A stretch of DNA of 19,667 nucleotides, from NCBI GenBank assembly GCA_002347035.1, contig DEAM01000012.1, positions 1-19,667 of the forward strand, given 5' to 3'. The stretch is from Gemmatimonadales bacterium UBA2982 (GTDB lineage Bacteria > Gemmatimonadota > Gemmatimonadetes > Longimicrobiales > Gaopeijiaceae). A program made the translations under genes and the position numbers. The notes beneath the pieces were generated by a model that was given only the letters and a program-made list of their open reading frames with translations, was not told where the DNA came from and searched no databases. Positions 9,330-16,667 of the stretch are shown piece after piece (position 1 is the stretch's first letter; every line of letters begins with the position of its first letter).

Positions 9330-10085
9330 ATGCAACTGCCCTTCGAATTAGATCGACCGCTCCTGTTCTTCGATCTTGAGACCACCGGTCTAGATGTAGA
9401 GAAAGACCGGATCATCGAGCTCGCCTTAATCAAGCTCACACCGCAAGGAGACGTGCTCGAGCGTGAGCGGCGCTTCAATCCCGGCATTCCCATCCCATCG
9501 GAAGCTGCCGCGATCCACCATATCACAGATGCCGACGTTGCGAATGAGCTTCCCTTCGATCGCACGGCTAAGAACCTGTATGCAATCTTTGATAACTGCG
9601 ATCTCGCGGGCTTCAATATTAAGGGCTTTGATCTTCCTCTCCTCATCAACGAATTCCGGCGTTGCGGAATCGAGTTTTCTCTCAAGGGGCGGCGAATCTT
9701 AGATATGCAGGCGATCTTTCACCGTGAGGAGTCACGGGACCTCTCGGCAGCTGCGCGTTTCTATCTTGGACGTGAGCACGAAGAAGCCCACGCGGCACTT
9801 GGTGACATTCGTACCTCTGCGGCGGTTCTAGGTGCGCAACTCGAACGATATGCTCATGTGCCAAAAGATCTCGATGGCCTCCACGCCTACTGTGCAGAGT
9901 ACGCAGTAGGTCGCTGGTTCAGTGGACCAAAGGAGGCTAGGACCTTTAAGAAAGGTAAGCATAATGGCCAACTACTCTCCACGGTCGCCCGCGACGCACC
10001 CGACTACCTTCATTGGATGCTAGGGCTTGATGACTTAGACGCAGACGTACGTGAAGTGGTGCGCGCCTCTCTCGACACTGAGTAA
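9330..10085 (+). CDS. DEDDh 3'-5' exonuclease with ExoX-like C-terminal domain
   Basis: This is a 251-residue exonuclease of the DnaQ/DEDDh superfamily, which removes nucleotides from DNA or RNA 3' ends with two metal ions. All five catalytic residues are visible: Asp15 and Glu17 in FFDLETTG, Asp101 in GFNIKGFDLPLL, and His154 and Asp159 in EEAHAALGD. After the exonuclease domain (about 10-175), the tail (about 180-251) holds FKKGKHNGQLLSTVARDAP followed by YLHWML. This resembles the small domain found at the C-terminus of ExoX-like nucleases. It is not the polymerase III epsilon subunit in any obvious way, because no polymerase-binding tail is evident. It stands alone between a divergent oxidoreductase and a lipoprotein gene. 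The substrate (repair intermediate or RNA) is not decided by the sequence. Confidence 0.88.
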   Translation: MQLPFELDRPLLFFDLETTGLDVEKDRIIELALIKLTPQGDVLERERRFNPGIPIPSEAAAIHHITDADVANELPFDRTAKNLYAIFDNCDLAGFNIKGFDLPLLINEFRRCGIEFSLKGRRILDMQAIFHREESRDLSAAARFYLGREHEEAHAALGDIRTSAAVLGAQLERYAHVPKDLDGLHAYCAEYAVGRWFSGPKEARTFKKGKHNGQLLSTVARDAPDYLHWMLGLDDLDADVREVVRASLDTE

Positions 10086-10140
10086 CTGACCATCATATCC
10101 TTAAGCTTTCCAGCATAAGCCAGTGAAAAGGTGGACCTAG

Positions 10141-10755
10141 GTGATACGAACGTGCGTGCTCGCCATAGCCATAGGTCTGGCGTCCTGTAGTAACTCGACT
10201 CCTGAGTCAGTTCCTGAGGAGATGCCTTTAATCCAAGGAGTGTTCGGGCAGGCTCCGCCTACGGCGAATGGTATCACTTCGGTGGTTACGCTGGATGCTC
10301 CTACCCTTATCCAGGGAAGTTTAGGACAGGGCAACCCCACCATCGACCAACTGGGACTGGAATTCACACCGAAACAGCTCCTAGTTCAGCTCGGACAAAC
10401 GGTAGGGTTTACGAACAGCGAGAGCATAGGACATAACGTCCACCTCTCGGTGCTGGAGAGCGATTCCACTGTGTTCAACACAGATACTGACACCTCTGAG
10501 AGAGTTGATTACATCTTCGATGAAGCAGGGGCCTACAACGTTACCTGTGACGTTCACCCTGGCATGCAGGCCATGATCTACGTGACGGACGCCCCGTTCG
10601 GCGTGTTCGCCGAGGAAAATGGAAACTTTGTTATCCCCGATGTCCCTGAGGGGACATACACACTATCAGTATGGAGCTTTAACCCTGACTACAGGACTGA
10701 GCAGATAGTTGAAGTCAATACTCTAAGCACGGAAGTCGACCTGGGCGTCCAGTAG
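10141..10755 (+). CDS. cupredoxin-like copper lipoprotein with carboxypeptidase-regulatory-like tail
   Basis: This is an exported lipoprotein of 204 residues. The short signal peptide has R3, a hydrophobic core and the lipobox LASC, so Cys16 would be lipidated. A low-complexity linker follows, with a repeated motif (LIQG at 30-33 and 56-59). The cupredoxin domain (about 70-150) offers type-1 copper ligands: His98 or His101 in GHNVH, Cys136, His139 and a Met (142 or 145) in CDVHPGMQAM. The last ~50 residues (NFVIPDVPEGTYTLSVW) look like a beta-sandwich of the carboxypeptidase regulatory-like type, a pairing common in periplasmic copper proteins. The start is GTG, with an AAGGTGG ribosome binding site about 10 nt upstream. 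An electron-transfer role, perhaps to the aa3-type oxidase implied by ctaA downstream, is inference. Confidence 0.8.
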   Translation: MIRTCVLAIAIGLASCSNSTPESVPEEMPLIQGVFGQAPPTANGITSVVTLDAPTLIQGSLGQGNPTIDQLGLEFTPKQLLVQLGQTVGFTNSESIGHNVHLSVLESDSTVFNTDTDTSERVDYIFDEAGAYNVTCDVHPGMQAMIYVTDAPFGVFAEENGNFVIPDVPEGTYTLSVWSFNPDYRTEQIVEVNTLSTEVDLGVQ

Positions 10756-10860
10756 TATGACCCCTGGGTACTTCCAAGATCATCGCCGGAGTATATTGGC
10801 TATACCCAGCGCGGTGAGCCATGCGGGCTTGCCCCACCCCGTAACTGCCGACGACTGAAT

Positions 10861-11244
10861 ATGCTTCTGAGTGCACACTCTGGCTTTCGGTACCTCGTTC
10901 TACTCATCGGGATCCTTGTAATCGCATATGCCGCTTATGGAATGGCGACAGGGCGTCCCTACGACCAACGCATGCGCATTCTTGCTGCTCTATTCACCGG
11001 AGTGCTCGACCTCACTGCGCTACTAGGTTTCGCAATGATTCTCATGGGCACCTTCTATCCTCAGTTAGGTGGGCACATCGTCATGATGATCCTGGCGCTC
11101 GCCATAGCGCATATGGTCTCCATCGTGATAAAGAAGCGCCCGCCTGAAGAGCGCACGTACGCACCCCATCTAGTAGCGACACTGCTTATCCTTGGAGTAA
11201 TCTCTTTCGGGATTCTAGCCATCGGCAGACCAATCGTCGGTTGA
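10861..11244 (+). CDS. uncharacterised four-helix membrane protein
   Basis: This 127-residue integral membrane protein has four predicted helices (about 8-28, 40-62, 70-89 and 103-122) and almost no soluble part. Histidines sit near the membrane faces: His6 in SAHSGFRYLVL, one in GGHIVMM and one in AIAHMVS. Spaced this way they could bind heme or a quinone, but no known heme motif is complete. I do not recognise the family with confidence. The N-terminus resembles small cytochrome-b-like membrane proteins of other environmental bacteria only loosely. It lies between a copper lipoprotein and a patatin gene, upstream of ctaA and a DUF420 gene, so a role in the respiratory membrane is plausible. 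The patatin gene starts 3 nt after its stop, so the two are probably cotranscribed. Confidence 0.75.
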   Translation: MLLSAHSGFRYLVLLIGILVIAYAAYGMATGRPYDQRMRILAALFTGVLDLTALLGFAMILMGTFYPQLGGHIVMMILALAIAHMVSIVIKKRPPEERTYAPHLVATLLILGVISFGILAIGRPIVG

Positions 11245-11247
11245 CCG

Positions 11248-12450
11248 GTGGCTCTTTCACCCCTCGAAGTTCCTCCTCGAGCTAGTCAGTCTCGTGGGCC
11301 AGATGACCTCGGGATAGTGATGGGTGGAGGAGGTGCGCGAGCTGCCTACCAAGTGGGATTCCTGCGCTGCTTAGCTAGGCTTTTTCCAGAACTCTCGGTG
11401 CCCTACATCACAGGCGTATCCGCAGGAGCAATCAATGCTGCGCTTTTAGCATCGCACGACGGCACTTTCCTACAGGCAACGCGCAAGCTTAGCGGTCTCT
11501 GGGAAAACCTCAGAGTACAGGACGTGTTCCGAACTGATACTCGAGCCCTCCTCGGAAACGGGATTAACTGGCTTAGGCAACTGGTGTCTGGTGGTATTGG
11601 AAAGCAGCGGCTCGTTAAAGGTCTCGTCGATACACAACCCCTGCTGACCTACCTAACAGAGGCACTCGACTGCAGCGACGGCAAACTTACTGGCGTCCAG
11701 TCCAATTTGGACCGAGGTCGCTTACGTGCATTCGCAATTAGCACAACGAGCTACTCGACCGGACAGTCGGTCACATGGATCCAAGGGAGGGACGTGCAGC
11801 TCTGGGAGCGCCCGCAGCACCAGACACGAACTGCGACAATCGGCGTTGAGCATATCATGGCTTCCTCTGCACTACCGATGTTCTTTCCAGCAGCAAGAAT
11901 AGAAAATTCATGGTACGGGGATGGTGGAATTCGGTTAATGTCACCTCTCTCTCCCGCAATCCACTTGGGTGCCCGACGCATCATTGCTATCTCAACACGA
12001 TATGGGGCCAGACCAGGGGAACCAAGAGAGCCGGAGTACCCCCCACCCGCTCAAGTATTGGGCGTCCTTCTCAACTCCATCTTCCTAGACTTTCTCGATC
12101 ATGACGCCACAAGATTGAATCGAATCAACCAACTCATTTCTGCTCTCCCAGAGGACAAGCGAGTCGGGCTCAAACCCGTCCAACTATTGACCCTTCGCCC
12201 GTCTGTTGATCTCGCCAAGATAGCTGGACAGTTCGAGGCTCAGCTTCCCTGGGGCTTTAGGTTCTTAAGCCGTGGTCTGGGCACCAAGGAAGAGCGTAGT
12301 CATGACTTTCTCAGCATGATTCTATTCCAGCGGGATTATCTCTCTGCACTGATTGAGATTGGTGAGCAAGATGCGGAGGCCAGGGCAGACGAAATCGAGG
12401 CATTCCTTTCTATAACGGAGCCGGAGGATGACCCGGCACTGTCAGCCTGA
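11248..12450 (+). CDS. patatin-like phospholipase
   Basis: This is a 400-residue patatin-family lipid acyl hydrolase (RssA/YchK-like catalytic core with a longer C-terminus). The Ser-Asp dyad is complete: the glycine-rich oxyanion loop GGGGARAAYQVG begins at 26, the nucleophile is Ser58 in GVSAG and the acid is Asp225 in the DGG motif. There is no signal peptide, so the protein is likely cytoplasmic or peripheral on the inner membrane. The start is a GTG 3 nt after the stop of the membrane protein gene. CtaA begins 9 nt after this gene's end, so it lies inside a probable respiratory operon. It may act on membrane phospholipids, but the substrate is unknown. The region beyond about residue 260 shows no motif I can name. 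Confidence 0.88.
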   Translation: MALSPLEVPPRASQSRGPDDLGIVMGGGGARAAYQVGFLRCLARLFPELSVPYITGVSAGAINAALLASHDGTFLQATRKLSGLWENLRVQDVFRTDTRALLGNGINWLRQLVSGGIGKQRLVKGLVDTQPLLTYLTEALDCSDGKLTGVQSNLDRGRLRAFAISTTSYSTGQSVTWIQGRDVQLWERPQHQTRTATIGVEHIMASSALPMFFPAARIENSWYGDGGIRLMSPLSPAIHLGARRIIAISTRYGARPGEPREPEYPPPAQVLGVLLNSIFLDFLDHDATRLNRINQLISALPEDKRVGLKPVQLLTLRPSVDLAKIAGQFEAQLPWGFRFLSRGLGTKEERSHDFLSMILFQRDYLSALIEIGEQDAEARADEIEAFLSITEPEDDPALSA

Positions 12451-12459
12451 CCCACATTC

Positions 12460-13368
12460 ATGCTTCACGCCAGAGCATTTAAAGTAAGCGTAGTGTGGAC
12501 ACTCCTCCTGCTCTATCTGGGCAGCGTAGTCCACGCGACTGAGTCCAGCCTTGCATGCCCAGATTGGCCAACCTGTTTCGGAACTATGCTACCGGAAATG
12601 ACTGGGGGAGTCTTCTGGGAACACCTGCATCGTCTAGTCGCCGGGGGCTTGGTTCTCATGTTTATGCTTGCTACTTGGCTCGCGTATAAAGAGACGAGAG
12701 CGCGACCGTGGATCTTCAGAGCCAGCCTTTTTGGTATGACCCTATTGATTGTGCAGTCTGTCTTCGGCGGGCTGACCGTCATCTATGAATTACCAGACCT
12801 AATTTCGACCACCCACCTTTCGCTTGCTCTCCTGTTCTTAGCACTCGCTACGCTTTTGGCGTCCTCAACGATTGTAATCGCCGACAGCTACCCTGCGCCG
12901 TCGGGCTTCCGTGTCAGGGCCTGGGCCATGGTGTTAGCCGGGTTCGTTTTCGTGCAATCGGTACTCGGTGGTCTTGTCCGGCATATGGATGCCGGCATGG
13001 CGTGTCCGGACGTCCCGCTTTGTCTTGGACAAATCCTGCCACCCTTAGTTAATGCCCCGATCACCATCCATTTCTTTCACCGTCTTCTGGCAATTCTCCT
13101 GGCGGCAGCCGTCCTCTGGTTCGCGCATCGAGTCTACTGGGAGGAAACCTGGCTGCCGATCCGCCGTTGGGCCAAGATCGTCGCTATCTTAGTCGTACTT
13201 CAGGTCACACTGGGCTTCGTATCCGTGCTCACTCTTCTTGCCGTCATACCCGTTTCGCTTCACACACTTCTGGCTGCGTGTCTTCTAGCATCTCTGATCC
13301 ATATGGCAACTATTTTCCCAAGATCAAGTGCAGCGACACCCGGAGTTCTTGCCCCTCCAACCAACTGA
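12460..13368 (+). CDS. ctaA: heme A synthase, COX15/CtaA family
   Basis: This integral membrane enzyme oxidises the C8 methyl of heme O to the formyl group of heme A, the cofactor of aa3-type cytochrome oxidases. It has 302 residues and about eight helices in two homologous halves. The N-terminal half holds the extracellular Cys pair (Cys33, Cys39), Glu54 and the heme histidines His57 and His119. The C-terminal half repeats the pattern with a second Cys pair (Cys182, Cys188) and His207 and His268. The two Cys pairs make it closer to the Bacillus CtaA type than to the Cys-less mitochondrial or proteobacterial type. It is followed 10 nt later by a DUF420 (CtaM-like) gene, also linked to oxidase maturation. 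The oxidase structural genes and ctaB are not in the window. Confidence 0.93.
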   Translation: MLHARAFKVSVVWTLLLLYLGSVVHATESSLACPDWPTCFGTMLPEMTGGVFWEHLHRLVAGGLVLMFMLATWLAYKETRARPWIFRASLFGMTLLIVQSVFGGLTVIYELPDLISTTHLSLALLFLALATLLASSTIVIADSYPAPSGFRVRAWAMVLAGFVFVQSVLGGLVRHMDAGMACPDVPLCLGQILPPLVNAPITIHFFHRLLAILLAAAVLWFAHRVYWEETWLPIRRWAKIVAILVVLQVTLGFVSVLTLLAVIPVSLHTLLAACLLASLIHMATIFPRSSAATPGVLAPPTN

Positions 13369-13378
13369 AGATTAATCA

Positions 13379-13816
13379 ATGGACATAGCACAGTTTGGCG
13401 ATGCGCTTGCAGTTTTTAACGCCAGTCTTAACGCAACTAGTGCGGCAGCGCTGTTCACCGGATTTGTGCTCATACGTCAACGGAAGCTTCGTGGCCACCG
13501 GCTTGCGATGACCGTAGCCTTCGGTACTTCCGCGCTGTTTCTTGTCTTCTACTTGATTCGATTTGCTCTAACTGGCACCCACGAGTTTGCTGGGGAGGGC
13601 GTAGCACGTCTCGTATACTTCAGCATCCTTTTCTCCCATATGGCACTCGCGGTTCTGGTAGTGCCATTTGTAATCAGGCTCCTCTACTTGGTTCGGAAGC
13701 ATCGCTTCCGTGATCACGCCCGACTGGCGAAATGGGTGTTTCCAGTCTGGGCATACGTTTCGATCACTGGGCTCCTAGTATACCTGCTTCTATACCAGGT
13801 ATACGGATACTCATGA
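13379..13816 (+). CDS. DUF420 / CtaM-like cytochrome oxidase maturation protein
   Basis: This is a 145-residue membrane protein with four predicted helices and conserved DUF420-type histidines in the segments RGHRLAM, GTHEFAGEG and FSHMALAV. Proteins of this family (YozB in Bacillus, CtaM in Staphylococcus) are needed to mature heme-A-containing oxidases. The gene sits 10 nt after ctaA, which supports that role. The short N-terminal segment before the first helix and the C-terminal YGYS leave little soluble sequence. The ATG at 13379 is the first start in the frame, with no clear ribosome binding site, so translation may be coupled to ctaA. It is the last gene of the plus-strand cluster, and the next gene is convergent. 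Confidence 0.82.
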   Translation: MDIAQFGDALAVFNASLNATSAAALFTGFVLIRQRKLRGHRLAMTVAFGTSALFLVFYLIRFALTGTHEFAGEGVARLVYFSILFSHMALAVLVVPFVIRLLYLVRKHRFRDHARLAKWVFPVWAYVSITGLLVYLLLYQVYGYS

Positions 13817-13870
13817 GCCATGATCTGCAAGGCGGACCCTAGGCTCTCTGGGAAGTCCCTCTACAGGGCC

Positions 13871-13891
13871 TCTCCTCTATTCGGGAGGAGA
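13871..13891. terminator. hairpin between convergent genes, candidate bidirectional terminator
   Basis: A perfect 7-bp inverted repeat (TCTCCTC and GAGGAGA) with a 7-nt loop lies in the 116-bp gap between the ends of the DUF420 gene and the kinase-like gene. There is no run of T on either side, so it is weak as an intrinsic terminator. The location is the main support. Confidence 0.3.
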
Positions 13892-13932
13892 TACCGCTCT
13901 GCCACACAATTCCTGTAACTAGGCTGCACCCA

Positions 13933-14781
13933 CTACGAGGCGGAGAAAGAAACCTCCACTTCACCACTTCCATCAGTACCATTTCTAAGTTCGATCTTCC
14001 CCCCCATTGCTTCAACAGCCTTTCTTGCATGGGGCAGGCCAAGGCCGAGGCCTTCGTCTGACGTTGAGTAGAACGGATCAAACGCTCTCTGAAATGCCTC
14101 TTCACTGAAGCCTGCACCGCGATCACGCACCGTGATCCTCACAAACCCATCATCTTTCTCCAACAGCAGGTCTACCGTCTCTCCCTCACCAAATCGGGCT
14201 GCGTTATGCAGAACAAGATATAGGGCATCAAGAAGCGTCTTTGGATTGACTGAAGCACGAATACTCCCATCGCCGAGAGCTACACGAACTCCCACATTCT
14301 GATCCGAAACAAATTCTCTGGAAACACGTTGCACGAGTTGGCCTAGGTCTGTGGTTTCACAGATATAACTAGGCTCAGTAATGAAGAACTCTATGTCCTG
14401 AATCGCCCCAAGCGCACGGCCGATCCTCTCTCTTAGCTCGTCTGCCCCAGCGAGATCGTCAAATCCATTGAGTGGTCTTCGGACGTTCTTATTCAGTACA
14501 GTACTGACTCGGCCAATCGCATCATGGAGAGCCCTCTCCCGCTCTGCTTCACGGGGTGCCCATCCATGCTCGAGAGCTCTCTGCAGTCCTTCCTCAGGAC
14601 TACCAGGAGTCAACTCAGCCGGAGCACGTCCCCTCGCGATTGCCTCGGTGAAGGACCTTAGCCGTTGATCGATCTCATAATGTGCCTCTTTTGACCCGGC
14701 AGTCTGGCCTCGAGAGAATCCGAACCTATAGCCCGCGGCGATCCCCGCGATCCCGAGAACAATTCCAATAACAACTTCCAT
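13933..14781 (-). CDS. histidine-kinase-like ATPase lacking the phospho-acceptor histidine
   Basis: This 282-residue protein has one N-terminal membrane helix (about 2-20), a short linker and the two-part core of a sensor kinase, but no sensor domain. The ATPase domain is intact: N-box Asn193 in HNAARFG, G1 DRGAGF (220-225), F-box FDPFYST (234-240) and G2 GLGLGL (244-249). The dimerisation helix aligns as LNKNVRRPLNG (96-106) against the usual LSHEIRTPLNG, so the phospho-acceptor His is Lys98 and the following Glu is Asn99. No other His sits in a suitable position (His86 is 12 residues earlier). It is therefore probably unable to autophosphorylate at the normal site and may act as a regulator or partner of another kinase. 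AGAGGA just before the ATG is a good ribosome binding site. No response regulator gene is nearby. Confidence 0.8.
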   Translation of the reverse strand: MEVVIGIVLGIAGIAAGYRFGFSRGQTAGSKEAHYEIDQRLRSFTEAIARGRAPAELTPGSPEEGLQRALEHGWAPREAERERALHDAIGRVSTVLNKNVRRPLNGFDDLAGADELRERIGRALGAIQDIEFFITEPSYICETTDLGQLVQRVSREFVSDQNVGVRVALGDGSIRASVNPKTLLDALYLVLHNAARFGEGETVDLLLEKDDGFVRITVRDRGAGFSEEAFQRAFDPFYSTSDEGLGLGLPHARKAVEAMGGKIELRNGTDGSGEVEVSFSAS

Positions 14782-15084
14782 AGTCCTCTGTGGTCTGCCC
14801 TCTCAAGCGTTGTCCCCGTATGCCTAGGGGCTCAGATGTTCGCACGGGTGCTCAAGCAGTGCAACTTTTCCGTTAGAGTAAAACTCAGTCGTGCTATCTC
14901 ACCCCACTGCCTGAATCGAAGCCACAAGCCAAAAGCCTCTTAAGCACGATAACCAGCCCCACACACGGTTGCGGACGGCAGGTGGATTACGTCCGCAAAT
15001 ACAAAACTAAAGCCCGGGGACTACTGACGGCCCAAGTTCCCTATGGCTTAGAATTACGTCTCTAACCTTTTCGCCATAGTGAGA
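14782..15084. other. 303-bp gap between bcp and the kinase-like gene
   Basis: No open frame of note is seen on either strand. The kinase-like gene's ribosome binding site lies at its left end. A perfect inverted repeat is at 14969-14998 and is listed separately. No tRNA-like cloverleaf or clear promoter hexamers stand out, although the minus-strand promoter of the kinase-like gene would be expected here. Confidence 0.5.
14969..14998. repeat. inverted repeat with 9-bp arms
   Basis: TTGCGGACG and CGTCCGCAA form a perfect 9-bp stem around a 12-nt spacer. It lies about 90 bp after the bcp stop and about 190 bp before the kinase-like gene's start, both on the minus strand. No T-run follows on either strand, so it could be a protein-binding operator or a structured RNA element as easily as a terminator. 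Confidence 0.45.
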
Positions 15085-15543
15085 TCACTCTTCCACTAGT
15101 TTCTTAAGCATCTCGGCATGACCCTTAGCCTTCACCTTCCGCCAGACCCCAACCACTGTTCCATCTTCATCTATCAAGAACGTGCTGCGCTCAATACCCA
15201 TGAACTTCTTCCCATACATGCTCTTTTCCTTCCATGCCCCATAGGTTTCGGCAACCACATGGTCCGAATCTGAGAGCAACGGAAAGTTTAAATCGAACTT
15301 TCTACGAAACTTGCCGTGCGACTCCAGCGAATCCGCAGATACTCCCAACACGAGGGCATTGAGGCCCTCAAAAGAAGGATGGGCGTCGCGAAAGTCACAC
15401 GCCTGAATAGTGCACCCTGGAGTGTCATCCCTAGGATAAAAATAGAGAATCACTTTTTTGCCACGCAAAGATGCTAGCGTAATATCACCCCCGTCGTCCG
15501 TTGGAAGTGTGAAATCCGGAGCCCTGCTACCTTCGGTAACCAT
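15085..15543 (-). CDS. bcp: thiol peroxidase Bcp (peroxiredoxin Q)
   Basis: This thioredoxin-dependent peroxiredoxin reduces hydrogen peroxide and organic hydroperoxides in the cytoplasm. It has 152 residues, typical of the family. The peroxidatic Cys44 sits in DTPGCT, and the resolving Cys49 is five residues later, the atypical 2-Cys arrangement of E. coli Bcp. The thioredoxin-fold pieces APDFTLP, VILYFYP and the late RSTFLID are in place. I chose the ATG at 15543. The frame extends 39 nt further (to 15582), but the shorter start matches the family N-terminus and has AAAGGGA just upstream. It lies 56 bp after the V4R-like gene on the same strand and may be cotranscribed with it. Confidence 0.95.
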   Translation of the reverse strand: MVTEGSRAPDFTLPTDDGGDITLASLRGKKVILYFYPRDDTPGCTIQACDFRDAHPSFEGLNALVLGVSADSLESHGKFRRKFDLNFPLLSDSDHVVAETYGAWKEKSMYGKKFMGIERSTFLIDEDGTVVGVWRKVKAKGHAEMLKKLVEE

Positions 15544-15599
15544 ATGTGATGTCCCTTTGTCGATTTCTCGTCTCAAGAGCAAAATCTTAAGACTCTGGC

Positions 15600-16241
15600 C
15601 TACTTGTTGGACCCTGGTATATCAAACTCCCACCTACAAATCGGGTCTGCGCGAGACTGGCACTTAGTATGAATAACCGAGGCCTTTACGCCCGCCACCT
15701 GTTTGATGACCTGACGGCACAACCCTGATACTAGATGGCACGCGCCACCCACAGGCTCACCCTCAGCGAAAACAAGTGCTCGCCCTTCTAGAACGGATCC
15801 CTCTCTTCCAAAGCCCACAATATTGCGTCCGAACAAACTGCGCAGACGACGCCTCGCAGACCTTCGGGCTAATCCAATTCGGATCCGCTGTGAAAACATA
15901 CGACTCAGATAATGCCGTCCACTGGAAGCGGCCAAGAGGCTTCCAGCCTGCTCAAAAATCTCATTCCCATCAGGCCTCCGGATTACAAATCGAAAGAGGC
16001 CCTGGATCTCTTCATCTCTAAGGCGAATGTGCTTAGTCACATCTGCCTTATACGAGCGTATCTGCCGCTCTACCACATCACTGAGCCCGAATCTCCTGGG
16101 CATAGTTTGGGTCGGATCCTCTGCTTCAAAAACCTCTCCCGGTAGATCGCTTTCGCGAATTACCTCAAGAAGTCTAAGGGCTACTAAAGCCTGAACCTGG
16201 CGGGTATCACTTTGGCCTTGGCTCACAAGGTTGTTCTTCAA
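15600..16241 (-). CDS. V4R-like (4-vinyl reductase type) domain protein
   Basis: This 213-residue soluble protein ends in a segment (about 150-207) resembling the V4R small-molecule-binding domain. It has GRALVFAEGEPVGGACH and then HTKCQSRADPICRWEF, with His191, Cys194 and Cys202 as a likely metal or ligand site, plus Cys168 and Cys175. The N-terminal ~100 residues are helical and charged, with no motif I can name, and 120-135 is strongly basic. V4R domains serve as sensors or in tetrapyrrole and hydrocarbon metabolism, so a regulatory role is possible. The start is weak: TTG at 16241 or GTG at 16226, neither with a good ribosome binding site, and an in-frame stop lies 18 nt upstream of the TTG. 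The family assignment rests on the C-terminal motif only. Confidence 0.6.
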   Translation of the reverse strand: MKNNLVSQGQSDTRQVQALVALRLLEVIRESDLPGEVFEAEDPTQTMPRRFGLSDVVERQIRSYKADVTKHIRLRDEEIQGLFRFVIRRPDGNEIFEQAGSLLAASSGRHYLSRMFSQRIRIGLARRSARRRLRSLFGRNIVGFGREGSVLEGRALVFAEGEPVGGACHLVSGLCRQVIKQVAGVKASVIHTKCQSRADPICRWEFDIPGSNK

Positions 16242-16667
16242 TGCGACCCGAGCTTGCAGTTAGTCAGAGTGGGCCAATCTCTCTGGAGTCACCGCGGATG
16301 GCAACGCACTTTGCAATGTCCAGTCAAGCGGACATTCATCAGGATTTATTGCTCGATGGTCGGAAGCCGTTCTTTTACAACTCGAAAGCACCCCCAACAC
16401 CACATAAAATGCAGAGAACACTCGAATCCTCGGCTCATCTCGCCCATGTAGTTGAAAGTGAATCAGTTTTCTTGAGCGTCGAGCCATCCTGCCATCCATA
16501 TCATTCGTTTTTCTTTGCCATGGAACCCGTCTAAGAATTGGCCATTAGTGTTAATCGTTATGCGTATAATCTGCGAAATATGCTCTTGTAGTAACCGCAT
16601 TGTTCGGACATCTTACCACGGACGAACCGGGGCATATTAGGAGCCCGTCACGCACAAAAATGGAACC
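16242..16667. other. 426-bp gap between divergent V4R-like and sigma factor genes
   Basis: No confident gene lies here. On the minus strand, a 79-codon frame (16260-16499) ends at a stop just before the V4R-like gene and in the same frame. It contains a hydrophobic stretch ending in VLSSC, like a lipoprotein signal, but 24 mostly charged residues precede it and the mature part would be only 39 residues. The right end is AT-rich, with a TATAAT at 16565, and probably holds the sigma factor promoter. A plus-strand frame across the same stretch has no recognisable features. Confidence 0.5.
16565..16570 (+). promoter_or_regulatory. possible -10 element upstream of the sigma factor gene
   Basis: A perfect TATAAT lies about 98 nt before the sigma factor ATG in an AT-rich stretch. 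No good -35 hexamer is found at 16-18 bp spacing, so the element is tentative. Confidence 0.25.

Noticed and set aside
9300..9335. TTG-started extension of the quinone oxidoreductase
   Set aside because: It would overlap the divergent exonuclease start and adds residues not typical of the family.
15544..15582. Longer N-terminus for Bcp
   Set aside because: The family begins near MVTEGSRAPDF, and a ribosome binding site precedes the ATG at 15543.
16241..16534. 97-codon plus-strand frame opposite the V4R/lipoprotein-like region
   Set aside because: No motif, signal or ribosome binding site, and its composition looks like the reverse of the other strand.
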